Made by a program: the position numbers and the translations under genes. Shown piece by piece: positions 45,399-58,605 of a stretch of DNA of 64,000 bases. This DNA comes from Polytrichum commune. Lineage: Eukaryota; Streptophyta; Polytrichopsida; Polytrichales; Polytrichaceae. The DNA is taken from assembly GCA_950295325.1 (NCBI GenBank), contig OX485803.1, positions 58,109,554-58,173,553 on the forward strand. Reading direction: 5' to 3'. Every line of letters begins with the position of its first letter. Within the stretch, counting starts at the first letter, position 1. The notes under the pieces were generated by a model. That model worked only from the letters and a program-made list of their open reading frames with translations, ran no database searches and had not been told where the DNA came from.

Positions 45399-45876
45399 TA
45401 AGTCATGTTGGGAGGTTCAAGCAGGAGCATAAAGCCTCGGTGGGAAACGCTAATAGGGTTGTTATTATAGGTACATCATTTTAGGAAGCAAGATGTTGAT
45501 TGATTCCCCATGTAAGATATACCTATCATATACGTAACAAATGGCATTTGGAGCCATAGGAAGCATAAGTGGAGATAAGGATTAGATGGATGGAGGATGA
45601 GTTAAGCCGCCTCCATGGGGTCCACGCCTTTATTATACAACTTCCCGAGCGGGTATGGGCCCCACATGTTTGGCTCATGTCACTCACGTTGCTTCACGAG
45701 CTATTCGAGGACGTATCACACCCTTCCAAACAAACAACCCCCCAAAAAATAAACTAAACTAAAAAAACTGCCGTCCGTCTCAAGAATCGGATGCCTCTCT
45801 ACACTATTTAGATGTCTAGATGCACTATGAGCTGGGGCCCATCCATTTTCCCCAAGTGAAGGGGTGTAGATTCTAA

Positions 45877-46252
45877 GGGCCGGTTTAGACTACAGTGAAG
45901 AAGTGCACAAGTCAAGGATTTTAGGGGAATGGAGCATAATGGGTTCTCCACTCTCTGGGTTTATATTGCAGCTCATACTTCTCCGACGAAGAATTTCAAA
46001 CATGGATGAAAACAATGACGTGCTTGCCAATATGTCAATACTTTTTGCTAGGGGAGTTCTCCGGAGGTCAAGTTTCTTGGGCAGCCTCAAACCCTCGGAC
46101 AAGAAACTTGGCCTTCAAGGAACTCCAACTTAAGTTTAACTTAATTTTTTCCCGTCTTGTCCGTCATACAAATTGTTGCCTCAAATGACCTTGTCTTGGG
46201 TTGAAATTCATGACCAACCGGTGCACTTCTTCACCGTAGTCTAAACTAGCCC
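45877..46252. mobile_element. Harbinger-type MITE (376 bp)
   Basis: The left GGGCCGGTTTAGACTACAGT and the inverted right end match at about 29 of 32 positions. Flanks are TAA (45874-45876) and CAA (46253-46255). The interior includes GTGAAGAAGTGCAC at both ends. Confidence 0.75.
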
Positions 46253-46504
46253 CAAGGGCCACTTGCATAGAGGGAATTATCGTTTACAAGAGCACCTCTC
46301 ATTCATCCAACAGAAAAAGCCATGAAATAGGATGCAACCCATAGGTCATTGTTTCCTAGTAGATTTGACATTAGAATTGGTTTTAAAGACCCTAAATTAG
46401 TCTTCTGGAGGTCATTTGAGATGAATTGGCAACAAATTTATAGGGGTCCAAGTTTTTTATGTTGGATGGATGATTGGTTCACTCATATAGTACAATGATT
46501 CCTT

Positions 46505-46980
46505 CTCTCTAGGCTGCTTTACACACAACCCAAGAGTCGTGCCCATAAAATTCTAAAGGCCCTTGAACATCAAATAGAGGCCGTATCGTGGAAATAGTAA
46601 TCCAATTTGTAACCGATGGGCCTTCAAGCTTAGTGTAAAAGTGAGCGTGAACCATGTTGAGGGACCGTAATGTATGTTCGGGTTTGGATCCGGATCCTTG
46701 TCATGGTAATATATTTGATTTGCCACGCCCCCTAGTTTTGCATTCGGCCCACCTCATTTTGATTGGACTAATGTAATATATGTTAAATCATCAAACATTA
46801 TTCATGTTTTGGCCATGTAAAACACCATGTAGATTTTTCATCCATTTGCAATTTTTTGGCCCTTCATGCCATGCCATCAAGGTCTAGTGTAAAGTGAACT
46901 TGGATTGTCTTTGACTTCTCCACCAATCACATAATGTGTATACAAAGGTCCAGGGCTCTCAAGCTCTAGTGTAAAGTGGC
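46505..46980. mobile_element. Diverged Harbinger-type MITE
   Basis: The ends GGCTGCTTTACACACAAC and inverted GTGTAAAGTGGCTC resemble the GGGCCACTT family, with shared subterminal blocks (TAGTGTAAAGTGAAC, GAGGGACCGT). The target duplication is unclear. Confidence 0.6.
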
Positions 46981-46999
46981 TCTAGGTGGACCTTAAACG

Positions 47000-49427
47000 G
47001 GCACTTTTTGCTCTGCACCCACTTTCTCATAGGCTACAAGACAGACAATTAGTGTGAGACGATTAGCAAATCCATACTTTGCCCATAGTCAATATCCTCG
47101 TAAATTTCTCAACTTGTATGAATAGGTATCTTATTTATTATCAATCTGGATATTCTCTTTCTCTTTGACTGATCATTAAGGTCCCCCCTAATTATGTTCA
47201 TTACCAATCGAACCTACAACGGCTAACAAATTTTGAGCACATATAGGTTCAATCTCTTTTGAACACATGTCATTTCGGTGTCCGTTCTTAGACCCGAGGA
47301 TAAGAGCACACCACTCAAATGTAGGTGCCCATTCAAGGCGCATTCAAGGCAATAAATTAGATCTACTTACATTAGTAGAAACTTGTCTTCCAATGGGTAC
47401 CATGTTGTGTGCTTATAATATGCCCTCACCCTTTAAAACTCACCTTTAGGTAAATTGGACAATTTCTCAAAATATGAACTTTGGGTTCTAATGAGAAGTT
47501 TTGTTAATACACTATCCATATATTCAAGTTCATGGGAGATACATGAAATGAACATTTGAATGTTATGGTGTTCATGGGACATGCGTGGGACTTCATTGGG
47601 ATTTTTTTTGCAATACACACAGAATTGTTATGTTTAAATTACATAAATTCATTAAGGAACAATGAAATTTTAATCCAAGCATTTTTGTTTTGAAAGTATT
47701 ATAACCAAAATTCTCATAGTTTGTTGTAGAATCCTACCTTAAAACTCATCATATTATTATTATATACTATATTTGGTATAGTTTTACTTGAAATAATGTC
47801 TTGATGGCATAAATTTAAGGGCAAAATATGTTCTAAATTGCGCAACAAAGTAGCGTTTTGTGAAGGTTATCTTTTTGATTGTCACAAAAGAGAAGTTGTG
47901 AGGCATCATCAAAGACTTACATCCATATGCTTAAGAAATCCAAAACTAAACTTTTGGTCTTCCTATAGTGAATGCATAAATAGGAACCGCTAAATGTACT
48001 TACAAGGAGAGCCAAAGAACAGAGAGAAACTAGAGTCGGAGAAACTAAAAACTTAAAAAAACTTCTCCTCTTTCTTCATAGCAAATATCGTTTAGGGTTA
48101 CATGTTCTACCAAAAAATGTGATTGTTTTGATCCAACCTTTAATTAAGATTGCCCTAAATTGTGGTCACGCAATTTTTGATGATACCAATCGGCCCAAGC
48201 CTTCTTCCTCAAAATGTTTTTCATGAGACAATACTCGTTGTTTCTCGTGTAGAAGTTTGTATGATAAAGGTCTTGTTATATATCTTCTAGAGTCTTTCCT
48301 CAAATAATTTGATGTGCAATGCGCAAGTCTCGATAACCCAAAAAACATACTCTCAAATGCATCGTTTTTATCATGATTCTCAAATCCTCACATAACTATA
48401 CTTGATTCATAAACATGGTTCTCAAAAGAATTGAAATCCATTCAAATAACCTTCTTGAAAATTGACAGTTCTTTGTCGGTTCTTTCATGAGAACTGCTAG
48501 ATCTTTGAATTTTTGAATAATAAGAACCAAAGATATTGTTCTTGTAAAAACCCTCAAAACTTTGGGATTGAAGGTTCCTTGCTCCTAATTTGTCTTCAAA
48601 AACCATAACTGGTGGTTAGTAACAAAATAAACACCCGCCCAACATTGGTTTGGACGGTCATGTTGCCATAAATTAAAAAAATTATTCTATTATGAACATT
48701 AGTTTTAATTGTGTAGGTTATTTTCTATCATTTTATGTGCACCCTAGCAACATTGTTCAGGATTACTATTGTGGGCATACTTGTAGTATGACTTACCCTT
48801 CCATGCACTATAGTGTGGCCCACAATTTACACCGACACACATTAAAACAACGAGGAACCTTTTACTAGAGGGAGTTATTTTTGGATCAATCTCTCCTCTT
48901 GCTCTAACTAAGTATCCTCATGGAAACCATATACATAATTTATGTAAAACACCAGAACTTACATATGTATATTTGTAGACAAAATAAATATAACAACAAA
49001 ATCTTTTGAGGACATTAGATTTTGCAAATGTTTGTTAAAGTTTGATTTGGAAACAAGTGAAATATTCAAATCACGTATGCAAAATTGCCCAACAAGACAA
49101 GTATGAATTGGATCTCACTTTGTTAAAAGTCTCTCAAAATGCATACTACTTTCCATCTAGTTTGGAAATACTATAACCTCCAACATGGGGCCCCTGGTGT
49201 TTATTTGATGTGGGTGTACATATAGAATATTACACATAACATTTTTAGTGTTTCTTTCCTCATCTACAATGTGGCCCACAACAATTTACCATAAATAGTG
49301 TAGGTATGTCATGAGGATGGAAATTGTATTATTGGCAAAAGAGTATATCAACGTGTAACTCCGAATTCTAACCCGCATTAACATGACAAATGGTTGTGAC
49401 ATGCAAGGCAAAATCCACAATGGGTAC

Positions 49428-49461
<34 letters not shown>

Positions 49462-49780
49462 CACATTCAAGCATACCACTCATTCATCCATCGTAAAAAC
49501 CATGAAACAAAATGCATCCAGTGGTTACTTAATCTAGGTGACTTGACACTAGAATTAGCTCTTAAGGACTCCAAATTAGTCCAGACCGAGTCATGTTACC
49601 CACAAGCTTGTAACGATTCAAAATTTTATGTTGGATGGATGATAAGTATGCTCATATGCAATAGTTCTCTCCCTCTTTCTCTCTCTTCATGGCCCTACAT
49701 ATATATTTTACTGCCCAACCCAAAAAATTCTAACATGGCCCGAAGCCCACTTTCACTTTCAGGTGCCTGTGTCCCCTTTG
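47000..49780. other. No gene recognised; AG microsatellite
   Basis: AT-rich intergenic DNA. Contains the AG tract at 49433-49460 and no recognisable coding region. Confidence 0.4.
49433..49460. repeat. AG microsatellite
   Basis: Fourteen uninterrupted AG units. Confidence 0.95.
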
Positions 49781-49784
49781 CTAA

Positions 49785-50374
49785 GGGCCACTTCACACAT
49801 GAGCCAAGAGCCGTGACCTTGTCATGGTGAGGACCCTTGACTCTCATCCAAAGGCCGTACCATGGGTGTTGGGAAAGCCATTTTATGTAGTCTTTGGCCC
49901 TCAAGCATAGTGTGAAGTGAGAATGAACCATGTTGCGGGACCATTGCATATTTTGTTGGCGGAAAAAGAGGGGAGGATTTGGTTTAATATAATATGTCTC
50001 CAAGCTTATTAATTTAAGATAACTACTCGGTGGTGTTTGTCTGTCCTGGAATCTGTCTTGGAAACTGCCATGCAGTCTGTCCTGCAATCTGTCATGCTGG
50101 AAAATATATTAAAAAAGTCATGGTCTCCCATAATTTGCGTCAAGCCCACCTCTTGGAGGTGGGTCTGACGCAAATTCCGGTAGACCATGCACCCTTATCC
50201 ACAACTAGCCATGTAGGACTCCATGTAGACTTTTCATCCACGAACTTTTCTTTGGGCCTTTAGGCCTTCACCTCCTAGTGTGAAGTGAACTTGGACGGTC
50301 TCCGCCTTTTCGACCAATGAGAGCTCTTACATTGCCATGGTCAAGGGCCTTCAGCCTTGTGTGTGAAGTGGCCC
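49785..50374. mobile_element. Harbinger-type MITE (590 bp), TAA TSD, related to the 18-kb element
   Basis: TIR GGGCCACTTCACACATGAGC with its inverted partner at the right, and TAA on both sides (49782-49784 and 50375-50377). Both ends and subterminal blocks closely match the 18353-24505 element, including TAGTGTGAAGTGA, ACCATGTTG, GCGGGACC and TTTCTTTGG-CCTTTAGG. It appears to be an internal deletion derivative. Confidence 0.9.
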
Positions 50375-50615
50375 TAAGAACGCGTCAAAAATAAGCGGAT
50401 AAGTTTCCCTTTTGTTGTTATTTCCATTCCGGGTACGCTTGAAATGGAATCGGACTAAACAAATTCAAAGGCTGAGATTGAAAGCGGGAGCTCCAAACAA
50501 AATTTTGCCTTATCCACTGATGGTTGCTCGCAAGCCTAAATTAGGCCCAGGCTGTTGGAGCTTGAAATGAGCCTTTTCGGGATTTTGGCCTTCCCTATTC
50601 TTTAACCCTCACTAA

Positions 50616-50941
50616 GGGCCACTTCACACATGAGCCAAGAGCCGTGACCATGTAATTACCAGGGTCTATGACTCTCACTCACATGCCGTATCAGTTGTTT
50701 GAATGGCATGGTCTGCTGGAATTTGCATCATGCTTAATTCGTGGAGGTGGGTTTGATGCAAATCCCAACACACCATGAAATATTATTTTGTCATGTAAGA
50801 ATCCATGTAGACTTTTCTTTGGGTCCTTAGACCTTTGCCTTCTAGAGTGAAGTAAACTTGCATGGTCTTGGCCTTTTCGACCAATGAGAGATCTTAGAAT
50901 GCAATGGTCATGGGCCTTCAGTCTCATGTGTGAAGTGGCCC
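50616..50941. mobile_element. Harbinger-type MITE (326 bp), TAA TSD
   Basis: TIRs as in the 49785 copy, with TAA at 50613-50615 and 50942-50944. Shares the right-hand CGACCAATGAGAG and CTTTGGGTCCTTAG blocks. The 191-codon ORF that overlaps it on the minus strand is not convincing. Confidence 0.9.
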
Positions 50942-51372
50942 TAAGAGCCCAAAAACTTTGGTTGCATTTACTCCTCGGCTTCAAGGTGTTGTCACAGTGA
51001 TGATAAGAGATTGGATTGCATGCTTCAAACACGATGACCATTCTAGGCACAATAGTCAACGTAATCGAGGACCATTTAAGAAGCATGAGAATATTCACTT
51101 TGACAACGAATAAGATGTTCATACCAGCTCCAAAAATTACAAGGAAAGTGGCTATGGCCTCGATTTGGATTCTAACCATCTCACATTCATTACGTGTTTC
51201 ATGACCTAATATAAGTTGGCTAGCATGAAAAAAGGTAACCGTTATAGACCCACCTACCTTGTACAAACATAATATATCTTAAGCATTTGAATTTGATTGT
51301 AAATTAAGGCAGTCCAAGGAAAATTGGCGGTGAGGTATGCCTGATAGTAATATATACATATTTATAATCTTA

Positions 51373-51594
51373 CCTTTTTTTGACACAAATTGAAGAAAAC
51401 AAAATCAGTTGCAAGAAAGGACCCAAATACAACCACCTTGGGGAGACCAACGCAAATTGAGAGGAAATCAATAAATAATGCCCATCTGGGGCCTGACCTT
51501 CCACGTGACCACTAAGTTGTTACAGGTCACAATAAGACCTTTGACCCCCACATCAAATCAAATTCGTTAGGAACATCTTAGTAAGCAACGTCCA
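51373..51594 (-). repeat. Dispersed repeat R4, minus-strand copy
   Basis: Partner of 17578-17797 in inverted orientation; see that entry. Confidence 0.7.
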
Positions 51595-51599
51595 AGACT

Positions 51600-52980
51600 T
51601 TTTCCAAACATATTTATAAGCTTATGTGCAACTCGTGCATCAAAGAATGCCGTGTGATTTACAAACACTCTTGGCGCATAGACTATTGTCCCTTTTTCGG
51701 GGACGGACTTTATGGAAGACCCCAAAAACTTGTTCATATAATGTAATGTGATTTATGTACACTAGCTACATTGTCAAGGAGAGAAAACTTTAAGGGTCAA
51801 TGTGGGCGTAAGGTTGCATATCTTTCTCCCTTGTTGATTTTGAAGTTGTCATATGAGGTCCATCCATGTTCATCATCTAGGCACACTTTTTGTTGAGCCC
51901 CAATCCTTGGACCATCCCTAACTAACTTATTGTTTTAGTCATGTATCAATCCACTATTGTACTTACGTGTCCTTGCCACTATATTATATATCTCATTTAA
52001 TTTTTGCTACACTATTCATCATCGACCCATAAGCGTGCAATACACCAATTGTCATGGGCCAAATTACCTTTTTAAGTGATAATTCAATGTTGACCTCTCA
52101 CCCCTAGAGGCTAAAGCAAAATTGTCCCAAAATCACCTAAAAATAGTTCGATCCTATTCAAAAGCTCGCTAAAGCAAATCGACGTCTCTTATGATTGATT
52201 TGATCGTACAAAGGGAATATTTTTAGGGTTAGGATGTTTTCACACAAATTACGACTCTCCAAGTGTCCAATATTATAATATTACATCGTAAACATGTAAT
52301 TTGGTATTGTCAGGCAACAATGACTACTTGAACAAAAAATCCACCTCAACCTTTAGGGGTCGAGAAACCAAGGTGTGTTTCGAAATACACGATGACTTTA
52401 GATGGAGGCCCAACAATCTAATAAAAATATTTAGTCGAAAAATGAAAATTGTTGGAAGTGACCAAAAGATAATATCTACACAGTTGGAGGTGGTTGCATG
52501 TATGTTTATGTTTCATGGAATTATATATGCACTTATTAAATTGTATGATTATTCTTTGAAGATGAGTAGCACCCTACATCCCAAGAAACAAGTTAAACAT
52601 GACCAATTATATGTGGCAACAATGACCAAATATGCTACCTATAGTAAGAAATCTAATACTACGTATCTAGTGTTTTTTTATATTGGTTCTCAATCAAAAT
52701 ACATGTTATTACTTCAATCGGAAAAGGAGGTATAATGACTCGTTTGAGATAAATAAAGCCATTTTGGGCTCCTTTGAGGGTCAATGTTTATAGTCGTTGG
52801 CCACATGATCTACTATGAACATAAATATTATGTGGGTCAATATTATTATGCAATATAACAATAGCTATAGTTATGACAATCATGTCAATAATTAGGACAA
52901 GTGACATAGACAATATGGCATGTGGCACTACGAGAATTTGTAATTAGACAAAACATCAATTTAAGAAGTATGAAGATGAA
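51600..52980. other. No gene recognised
   Basis: AT-rich. A 144-codon ORF at 52301-52735 is open but matches no family I know and has an AT-rich bias typical of the surroundings. Confidence 0.4.
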
Positions 52981-52982
52981 TG

Positions 52983-53537
52983 CAGGAATGCTATCTTGTG
53001 AGCGGTGAGCAGTGAGCAGTGAGCCGTGAGCAGAAAATTTGAATTTTTATTCTTCAAAATTTTCAATGAAATGTATGATATAGACCCTATGACCGTGGAG
53101 AATTTATGGTTTCATTCTATAAAATCTGCATATTATTTAACAAAAATTAATCAAGGTCCTATTTCCTTTTTTTGAGTTTTTGTGGATAAATACTTAAAAT
53201 TTTAATTTACATTCTTATCCCTTATTTTATGTTCCCTATTATTTTGGAAGTTTTTTTTCTAAATTTTTTTTTCGTTTTCTTCCGTTTCTTTTTATGGTTG
53301 GTTTTTTCAAAAGTTTATAATTTCTTCCACTCCACGGTTATAGGCACCATCCACTGTTAAACGTACCATCTACTTTTAGTCATATTTGTAAAGAAACTAT
53401 ACGAAGAGTCCTACTCGGTGTAAGAATTAAGTCAAATATTCTGATTTTTTTTTTAAATCAATTTTTTTTCAAAAAATTCAAATTTTCTGCTCACCGCTCG
53501 CCGCTCACTGCTCACCGCTCACAAGATAGCATCGCTG
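52983..53537. mobile_element. GTGAGC-arm MITE (555 bp), hAT-like
   Basis: The left arm starts CAGGAATGCTATCTTGTGAG and the inverted right arm (CAGCGATGCTATC…) matches over about 60 bp. Arms include several GTGAGC(A/G) repeats and an AAAATTTGAATTTTT block. GATGAATG precedes the element (52975-52982) and recurs two bases after it (53540-53547), an 8-bp duplication with a 2-base insertion. CAG start and 8-bp target suggest hAT. Non-coding. Confidence 0.75.
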
Positions 53538-53549
53538 ATGATGAATGTG

Positions 53550-54270
53550 GTCCATAATAAACATGTGGTACATTGATTCTAATGCCACACTAAGTGCAGT
53601 TCCCTCCCGTTAAATGATTATATTGTAGATTTACAAATGTAAATTCACAATTGACCATTTTCATATATCATGAGATTTTTTAGTAGGGGAGGATTAGGCT
53701 TCAAAATGGCTTATTGTGGAACAATTATTATCGACCCACGTGGAGGATCTTCCATTCATTGGGTGGCAACCAAAGAAGGACAAATTATGAAAGCCGATCT
53801 AGTTGACATGGGACATCAATCTTAACATGGATGAAGATATGAATAGTGTTCTCATTAGCTTGGAGTGATGGTATTTACGTTGGCATGGCACGTAGGAGTC
53901 ACATTATGAAATTTGTAAAATCGAAAAGCTTAGAAAATTAATCAAGCAACTCTTGAGGTCGACTTTGTTCAAATGTATCGCCCCGGTGAGGTGTTTTGTA
54001 AAAGGTGACTTTTGCCACCTCCACGAAAGCTCCTTGTGAGGGAACCGGACTAGCGGGTGCCCGTGCCCCCTTTTAATTCTACAAATTAACTTTGATTCTT
54101 GCAAAACTTAAGAGAAATAAGAAAGGTAAAATATTGAATAATAAGTGGCACGTGAAACCCATGGAGATTGGTGGGTGTCGTACAATCCAACATTTGAAGA
54201 TGGTATTAGCCACAAAGTTGTAGAGACTCTCAATCCCAAATTAGTTGTAGAGACATTAGCCTTCATGTAA
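53550..54270. other. No gene recognised
   Basis: AT-rich intergenic DNA with no recognisable ORF or repeat. Confidence 0.35.
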
Positions 54271-54282
54271 TTACACAAATAA

Positions 54283-54483
54283 TCCCAATTAGTGTGTGCG
54301 TTACTATTCGGAGTTGCACAATGCAATAATGTCTTACTCGGGAGTTTAAATTTTACCAATGAAAGTTCAATAGGGTGTTTGGACATTATAGAATATATGT
54401 GACTTTGCTTGGTAAAATATTACATCATGACTAAATAGTTATAGAACTACGTAACTCCAAATAATAACACACACTAATTGGGA
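54283..54483. mobile_element. Tourist-like MITE (201 bp), TAA TSD
   Basis: Ends TCCCAATTAGTGTGTGCGTT and inverted ACACACTAATTGGGA, with TAA at 54280-54282 and 54484-54486. Subterminal GGAGTTGC and GTAACTCC extend the inverted repeat. Related copy at 40667-40832. Confidence 0.85.
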
Positions 54484-54489
54484 TAATCA

Positions 54490-57470
54490 ATATAGCTTCA
54501 ACAACGTGGAGTGAGATGAGGATCAATGCACAAGAAAAGAAAAGCAACATAAACATCGGTATTTTCACCAATGTGAATCCGTTGCACAAGAATATGCATT
54601 TGCCACACGTGTCTTCACCTCTCGTTGAGCATGCTTTTACCATGGTGGGTGTAGAGCCACCTCACATAACTCACGTGGTTGCACCTAGAAGTCTACCTCT
54701 CATTTATCCGAACCCAAAACTTGTTTTATGTAGGTTTGTTGTTAACGCCTAAGGTCCAAGAGGCCCTATAAGGGTCTCAACATGCACATGACTTACATGC
54801 ATTCGAGTTACGTGCTTCATTTATAAACAATTTGCTTTATTAGTGGCTATATAGAAAATTAAGTGATATGTCAAAGTGCACTTCATGGTTTGGTCAAATT
54901 CGTTCTTGAACCCAAAGATTGGGGCTCCAATACTTGACTTGAGTGCTTTTGAATGCATTATCCATGATAAGTATAGCCATGATTTTGACGTGATTTAAGA
55001 CTTGGTGAGGCTAGATGTAAACAATGTATATAGGTCGTTCATTGAGCCCCTTCTAGACCTTCGAGGTTAATCCATGCCAAGTGAGTCCCACTAGACGAAC
55101 TTAGGAATTTTGAAATAACATGCAAATTTTTAGAGTGTTGGGGTTAGATCCGTTCTTGGGAATACATAATGTATCAAATAGGAACAAAGGTGCAACAATG
55201 ATGAAGTTTCATCAAATTATAATATTGAATGGGCATGTAAAATGTATAATAAGTAAATTTGATCAAAAGTCCATTTCATTATTAGAAAATGCTCATTTCA
55301 AATTATAAGGTTCCCCAATGTAATTATATGGTAGGACCCTCTAATAGAATATGAAAAGTTGGTCATGATAACATTATACACACACACACATATCATCAAT
55401 TGATCATATGGTTGACATTTAAAAAATTATCGTAGTGTACACTTACTACTGTTGAGTTACAATTCGATTTTCTTTGGTTTTGTTGATAATTGAAAGAGAG
55501 ATTCAACATATTAAATTTAGCATGTGTTTTTTGCACGTAGTACAAGTAAACAATGAATTTCAAAGCGATGATTGTAGATGTCTCCAAAAAACCAAGTATA
55601 GGCTCTCATTTTTCAAACCATGTTCAATGTAGGAAATAAGTCATAGGGATCACTATTGGGGTACGTGTCACGATTACTCGTGGTTACCAAAAGTGACGGA
55701 CCATAAAATATTCCCACAATTTTCACATCATACCTAGAATGAAAAGCCCTACAAACTCTAATCCTCAATATTACCATGGGATCTTTTATCCCCAAGCCAT
55801 CCCAAACAATCCCAACACACCTACTTATTTCCATATTTTACGGGTGTCTCAACTTATGGCAATTCAAATGAGCCTCGATAATTGGTCCTTCAATGATACA
55901 TCCACCCCACAAGGCCATGCATGCATCACTGATTATGTCACAAATGCCTTTTTTAGAAGGGTTTTTGGGAAAGTGCATGTATGACAAAGTTGATTAGCCA
56001 AAAAGTTGGGATATAAATGGATTTTTGAGGTAAGGCTTAGCACTTTAACAAGAGACATGTCCTTTAGAAACCTAAATAGATCTTGGTAGAGGTTCTCCCA
56101 TCAAAGATTTTCTTGAGTATTGAAAACATGTTTGATGGAGGGGTGGAAGATTCGATTTAAAAGGTGGAAAGTAGCCTAGCATCACATACATAGCTTTAAA
56201 AGTCATAAATAAAACCTAGCACTGCCATAATTCACAAGCTATGTTGTTTGATTTAGTGTGACATTAAACATTGATGTGTCGTGCTAATAAACAGAGTGGG
56301 TACATGTCATTTAGCAACAAGTACCCCATGCTAAGCACAGTGACCTTTCATGACTTGTCATTTAACAACAAGTGTCCCATGATGCCTTCTAGGGTTGCCA
56401 CCCAATGAATATAAGATTAACTACATGGGGTCTCCTTATAATTTGGGTCCTTCAAGGGGCACACCCCTCCCCCCCTCCCTAAAATATTTAAAAAATCCCT
56501 AAAACTTTGTGGAGGAGAGTCAATGTAATGAATGACTTAAAGATAAAGTTTCCTCGTATAGAAACACCACACTTGCCCAACTTGCCGTAATACCTATCAT
56601 TCGGGAGCCATCAAGTTTTAGATAAATGTGATAACACCCACCTTGTGTGCAATTAGGTTACCCCACGCTAAATCATCGACATTCCACACTATTTTGCACC
56701 ACAATACCACAATACTACCATGATACCACGATACCAAAATATAGAGTTTATGTTTTCATTGTGGCTGCTATATGCACTACAGATAATTGGGAAGAAGTTG
56801 TAAGTTTTTGTGATTTGATTTTCACCCGAGGTGATTTATATGGATAAAGAGGCAACCTATTCGTGAAGGCAACCTGATTGGACATAATAGTGTAGCATGG
56901 GGAGGTGAAAACACATGGATTCCTTAAGCCTGTAAAGGCTAATGTAGAGTTTTATGACGCAAAACTATCACCTTTGGTTTCAAAGGGTGGGTTTAATCTT
57001 TGATTTTATTTATTTACTTTTTGGGTTTTGATGGTTGTTCACTAGAAATTAACACAACTAAAGCAACAAGGCTTATGCAATCACTCAAGGTGACGCTCAA
57101 GTTGCAGCTCTCGTAACTTCTGCCACTCAGAAACTTAAAATGACACTGAAACTTAAAATGACAATTTCCGTGAATCGTCACAATTGCTATTCCAATTTGA
57201 TCCAATGGCTAAAACTGTTGGTGGATTAGGGAGTGCACACAATAGGGCCACTAAATGAAGAAATGGTTCATGTTATTGTATAATTGTAGTCGAGGCTCTT
57301 TTGGGAATCAAGTTATTGATTCACCAACCAAACATCACCACAATGAAATTATATGATAAAATTCACATGAACAAAAACAACGTGGGAGCTTGGGGTTATG
57401 GTGTTAATGTAACCTAATTCAACATGAACGGAAGGGTTAAAATGAAAACGGACCCTCTATAAGCTCGAAG
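54490..57470. other. No gene recognised
   Basis: AT-rich intergenic DNA with a short CA tract near 55378-55390. No recognisable gene or element. Confidence 0.35.
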
Positions 57471-57476
57471 GCTGAT

Positions 57477-57818
57477 TCATTGCACATAGCAATTATTTGG
57501 AGTCTTTGATGCTAAATTCAGAGTCGAATAATCTGTAAATAACCATGTACAAATTGTGGACTGGTTCATCGTGTTTTCATTTTCCGTATGGATGAGTTTA
57601 CGTAGACACCACAAATCCTTGGCCCAAGTTGGGGGCTTGTGGTGTCCATATTCATTGACATATTGGATGAGTTTATGTAGACACAACAAATCCGTAGCCC
57701 AACCTGGGGGCTTGAGGTTCGTGGCATCCATGTAACTCATCCATCGTGGATAAAGGGATTCTAGTAAAACCAAGCCCCCCACTAGGTTGAGGGCCCATTC
57801 ATTCCAATTAGAGCCCAC
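57477..57818 (-). CDS. Hypothetical ORF with an in-phase 25-residue duplication
   Basis: 113 codons, minus strand. It contains two diverged 25-residue units, LKPPGWATDLLCLHKLIQYV and HKPPTWAKDLWCLRKLIH, produced by a 75-bp tandem duplication (57589-57663 and 57664-57738). The phase is preserved, and substitutions keep the pattern PP.WA.DL.CL.KLI, which hints that it was once coding. I do not recognise a family, and the ORF lacks a supporting context. Chance remains possible. Confidence 0.35.
   Translation of the reverse strand: MGSNWNEWALNLVGGLVLLESLYPRWMSYMDATNLKPPGWATDLLCLHKLIQYVNEYGHHKPPTWAKDLWCLRKLIHTENENTMNQSTICTWLFTDYSTLNLASKTPNNCYVQ
57589..57738. repeat. 75-bp tandem duplication
   Basis: Two units, both beginning near GGATGAGTTTA(C/T)GTAGAC and ending in a GGGGGCTTG block. 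See the ORF entry at 57477-57818. Confidence 0.8.
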
Positions 57819-58605
57819 TAAACCAAGTTGGGATCTCTGATGCCATTTTTGAAGTCAAGTACTCTAAAAGCACGCCGTTTATATTATTCAGTGTCATATG
57901 CGTAACAATGTTACTAACCCTATTTCAAGGGGTGTCCTCGATTACAGAGACGATGAACAACATCACCATAAGCGTCACGTGATGACACTTGGCGCTTACT
58001 AATATATATTTTGACACGAGTAGATTCAACAGTGGTACGAGGCACATACCTATGTTACACAATGGCCTACAAGTTGACTAAAATATACACAAATAACACT
58101 TGCCATGAGTACGCTCAAAAGATCTTCCCCTTGCAGACCAAAGTATCCCAACGTGCGACACTAAATCTCTCATAATGTAGATATTTTTTTCACTGAAAGA
58201 AGTTACTTATGTTGACGAACAAAATCATATCGATAGTTAGCAAGTGTGACAACGTTGCAACCTCTAGCATCTAGTGTAGGCCCTTGGCAAATAGTGTACG
58301 TGACACTAAATACCCTAAATGGTGCAGTTCTTGTCAGTCTTTGGAACAATTTATTGCAGTTTGTAGACCATGAAGGCTCCCTAGCCCTACCTGGGGCAGC
58401 AGCACGTACTCATAAATGTTGTTGGTAAATATGGCATAGGTCAATATGGCACATACTCATTTCCCCACTTACGACATATATATATGGACCAAAGTAAGTT
58501 ATTCACTCTCTCCATCATCTTAAAATACCACCAAAGTTTTACTACTGCCCGTGTACGCTGCCCTTTTGCCCCCTCACAAGCCATAACTTTCACACTAATG
58601 TTAAG

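Noticed and set aside
50691-51266. 191-codon minus-strand ORF
   Set aside because: It runs through the Harbinger-type MITE at 50616-50941, and its translation has no family resemblance.
57840-57860. TGGCATCAGAGATCC on the minus strand, resembling a copia primer-binding site (TGGTATCAGAG)
   Set aside because: No LTR end lies next to it, no second LTR was found and the downstream ORF is not gag-like. A similar GCATCAAAGACTCC occurs about 350 bp away, so it looks like part of a local repeat.
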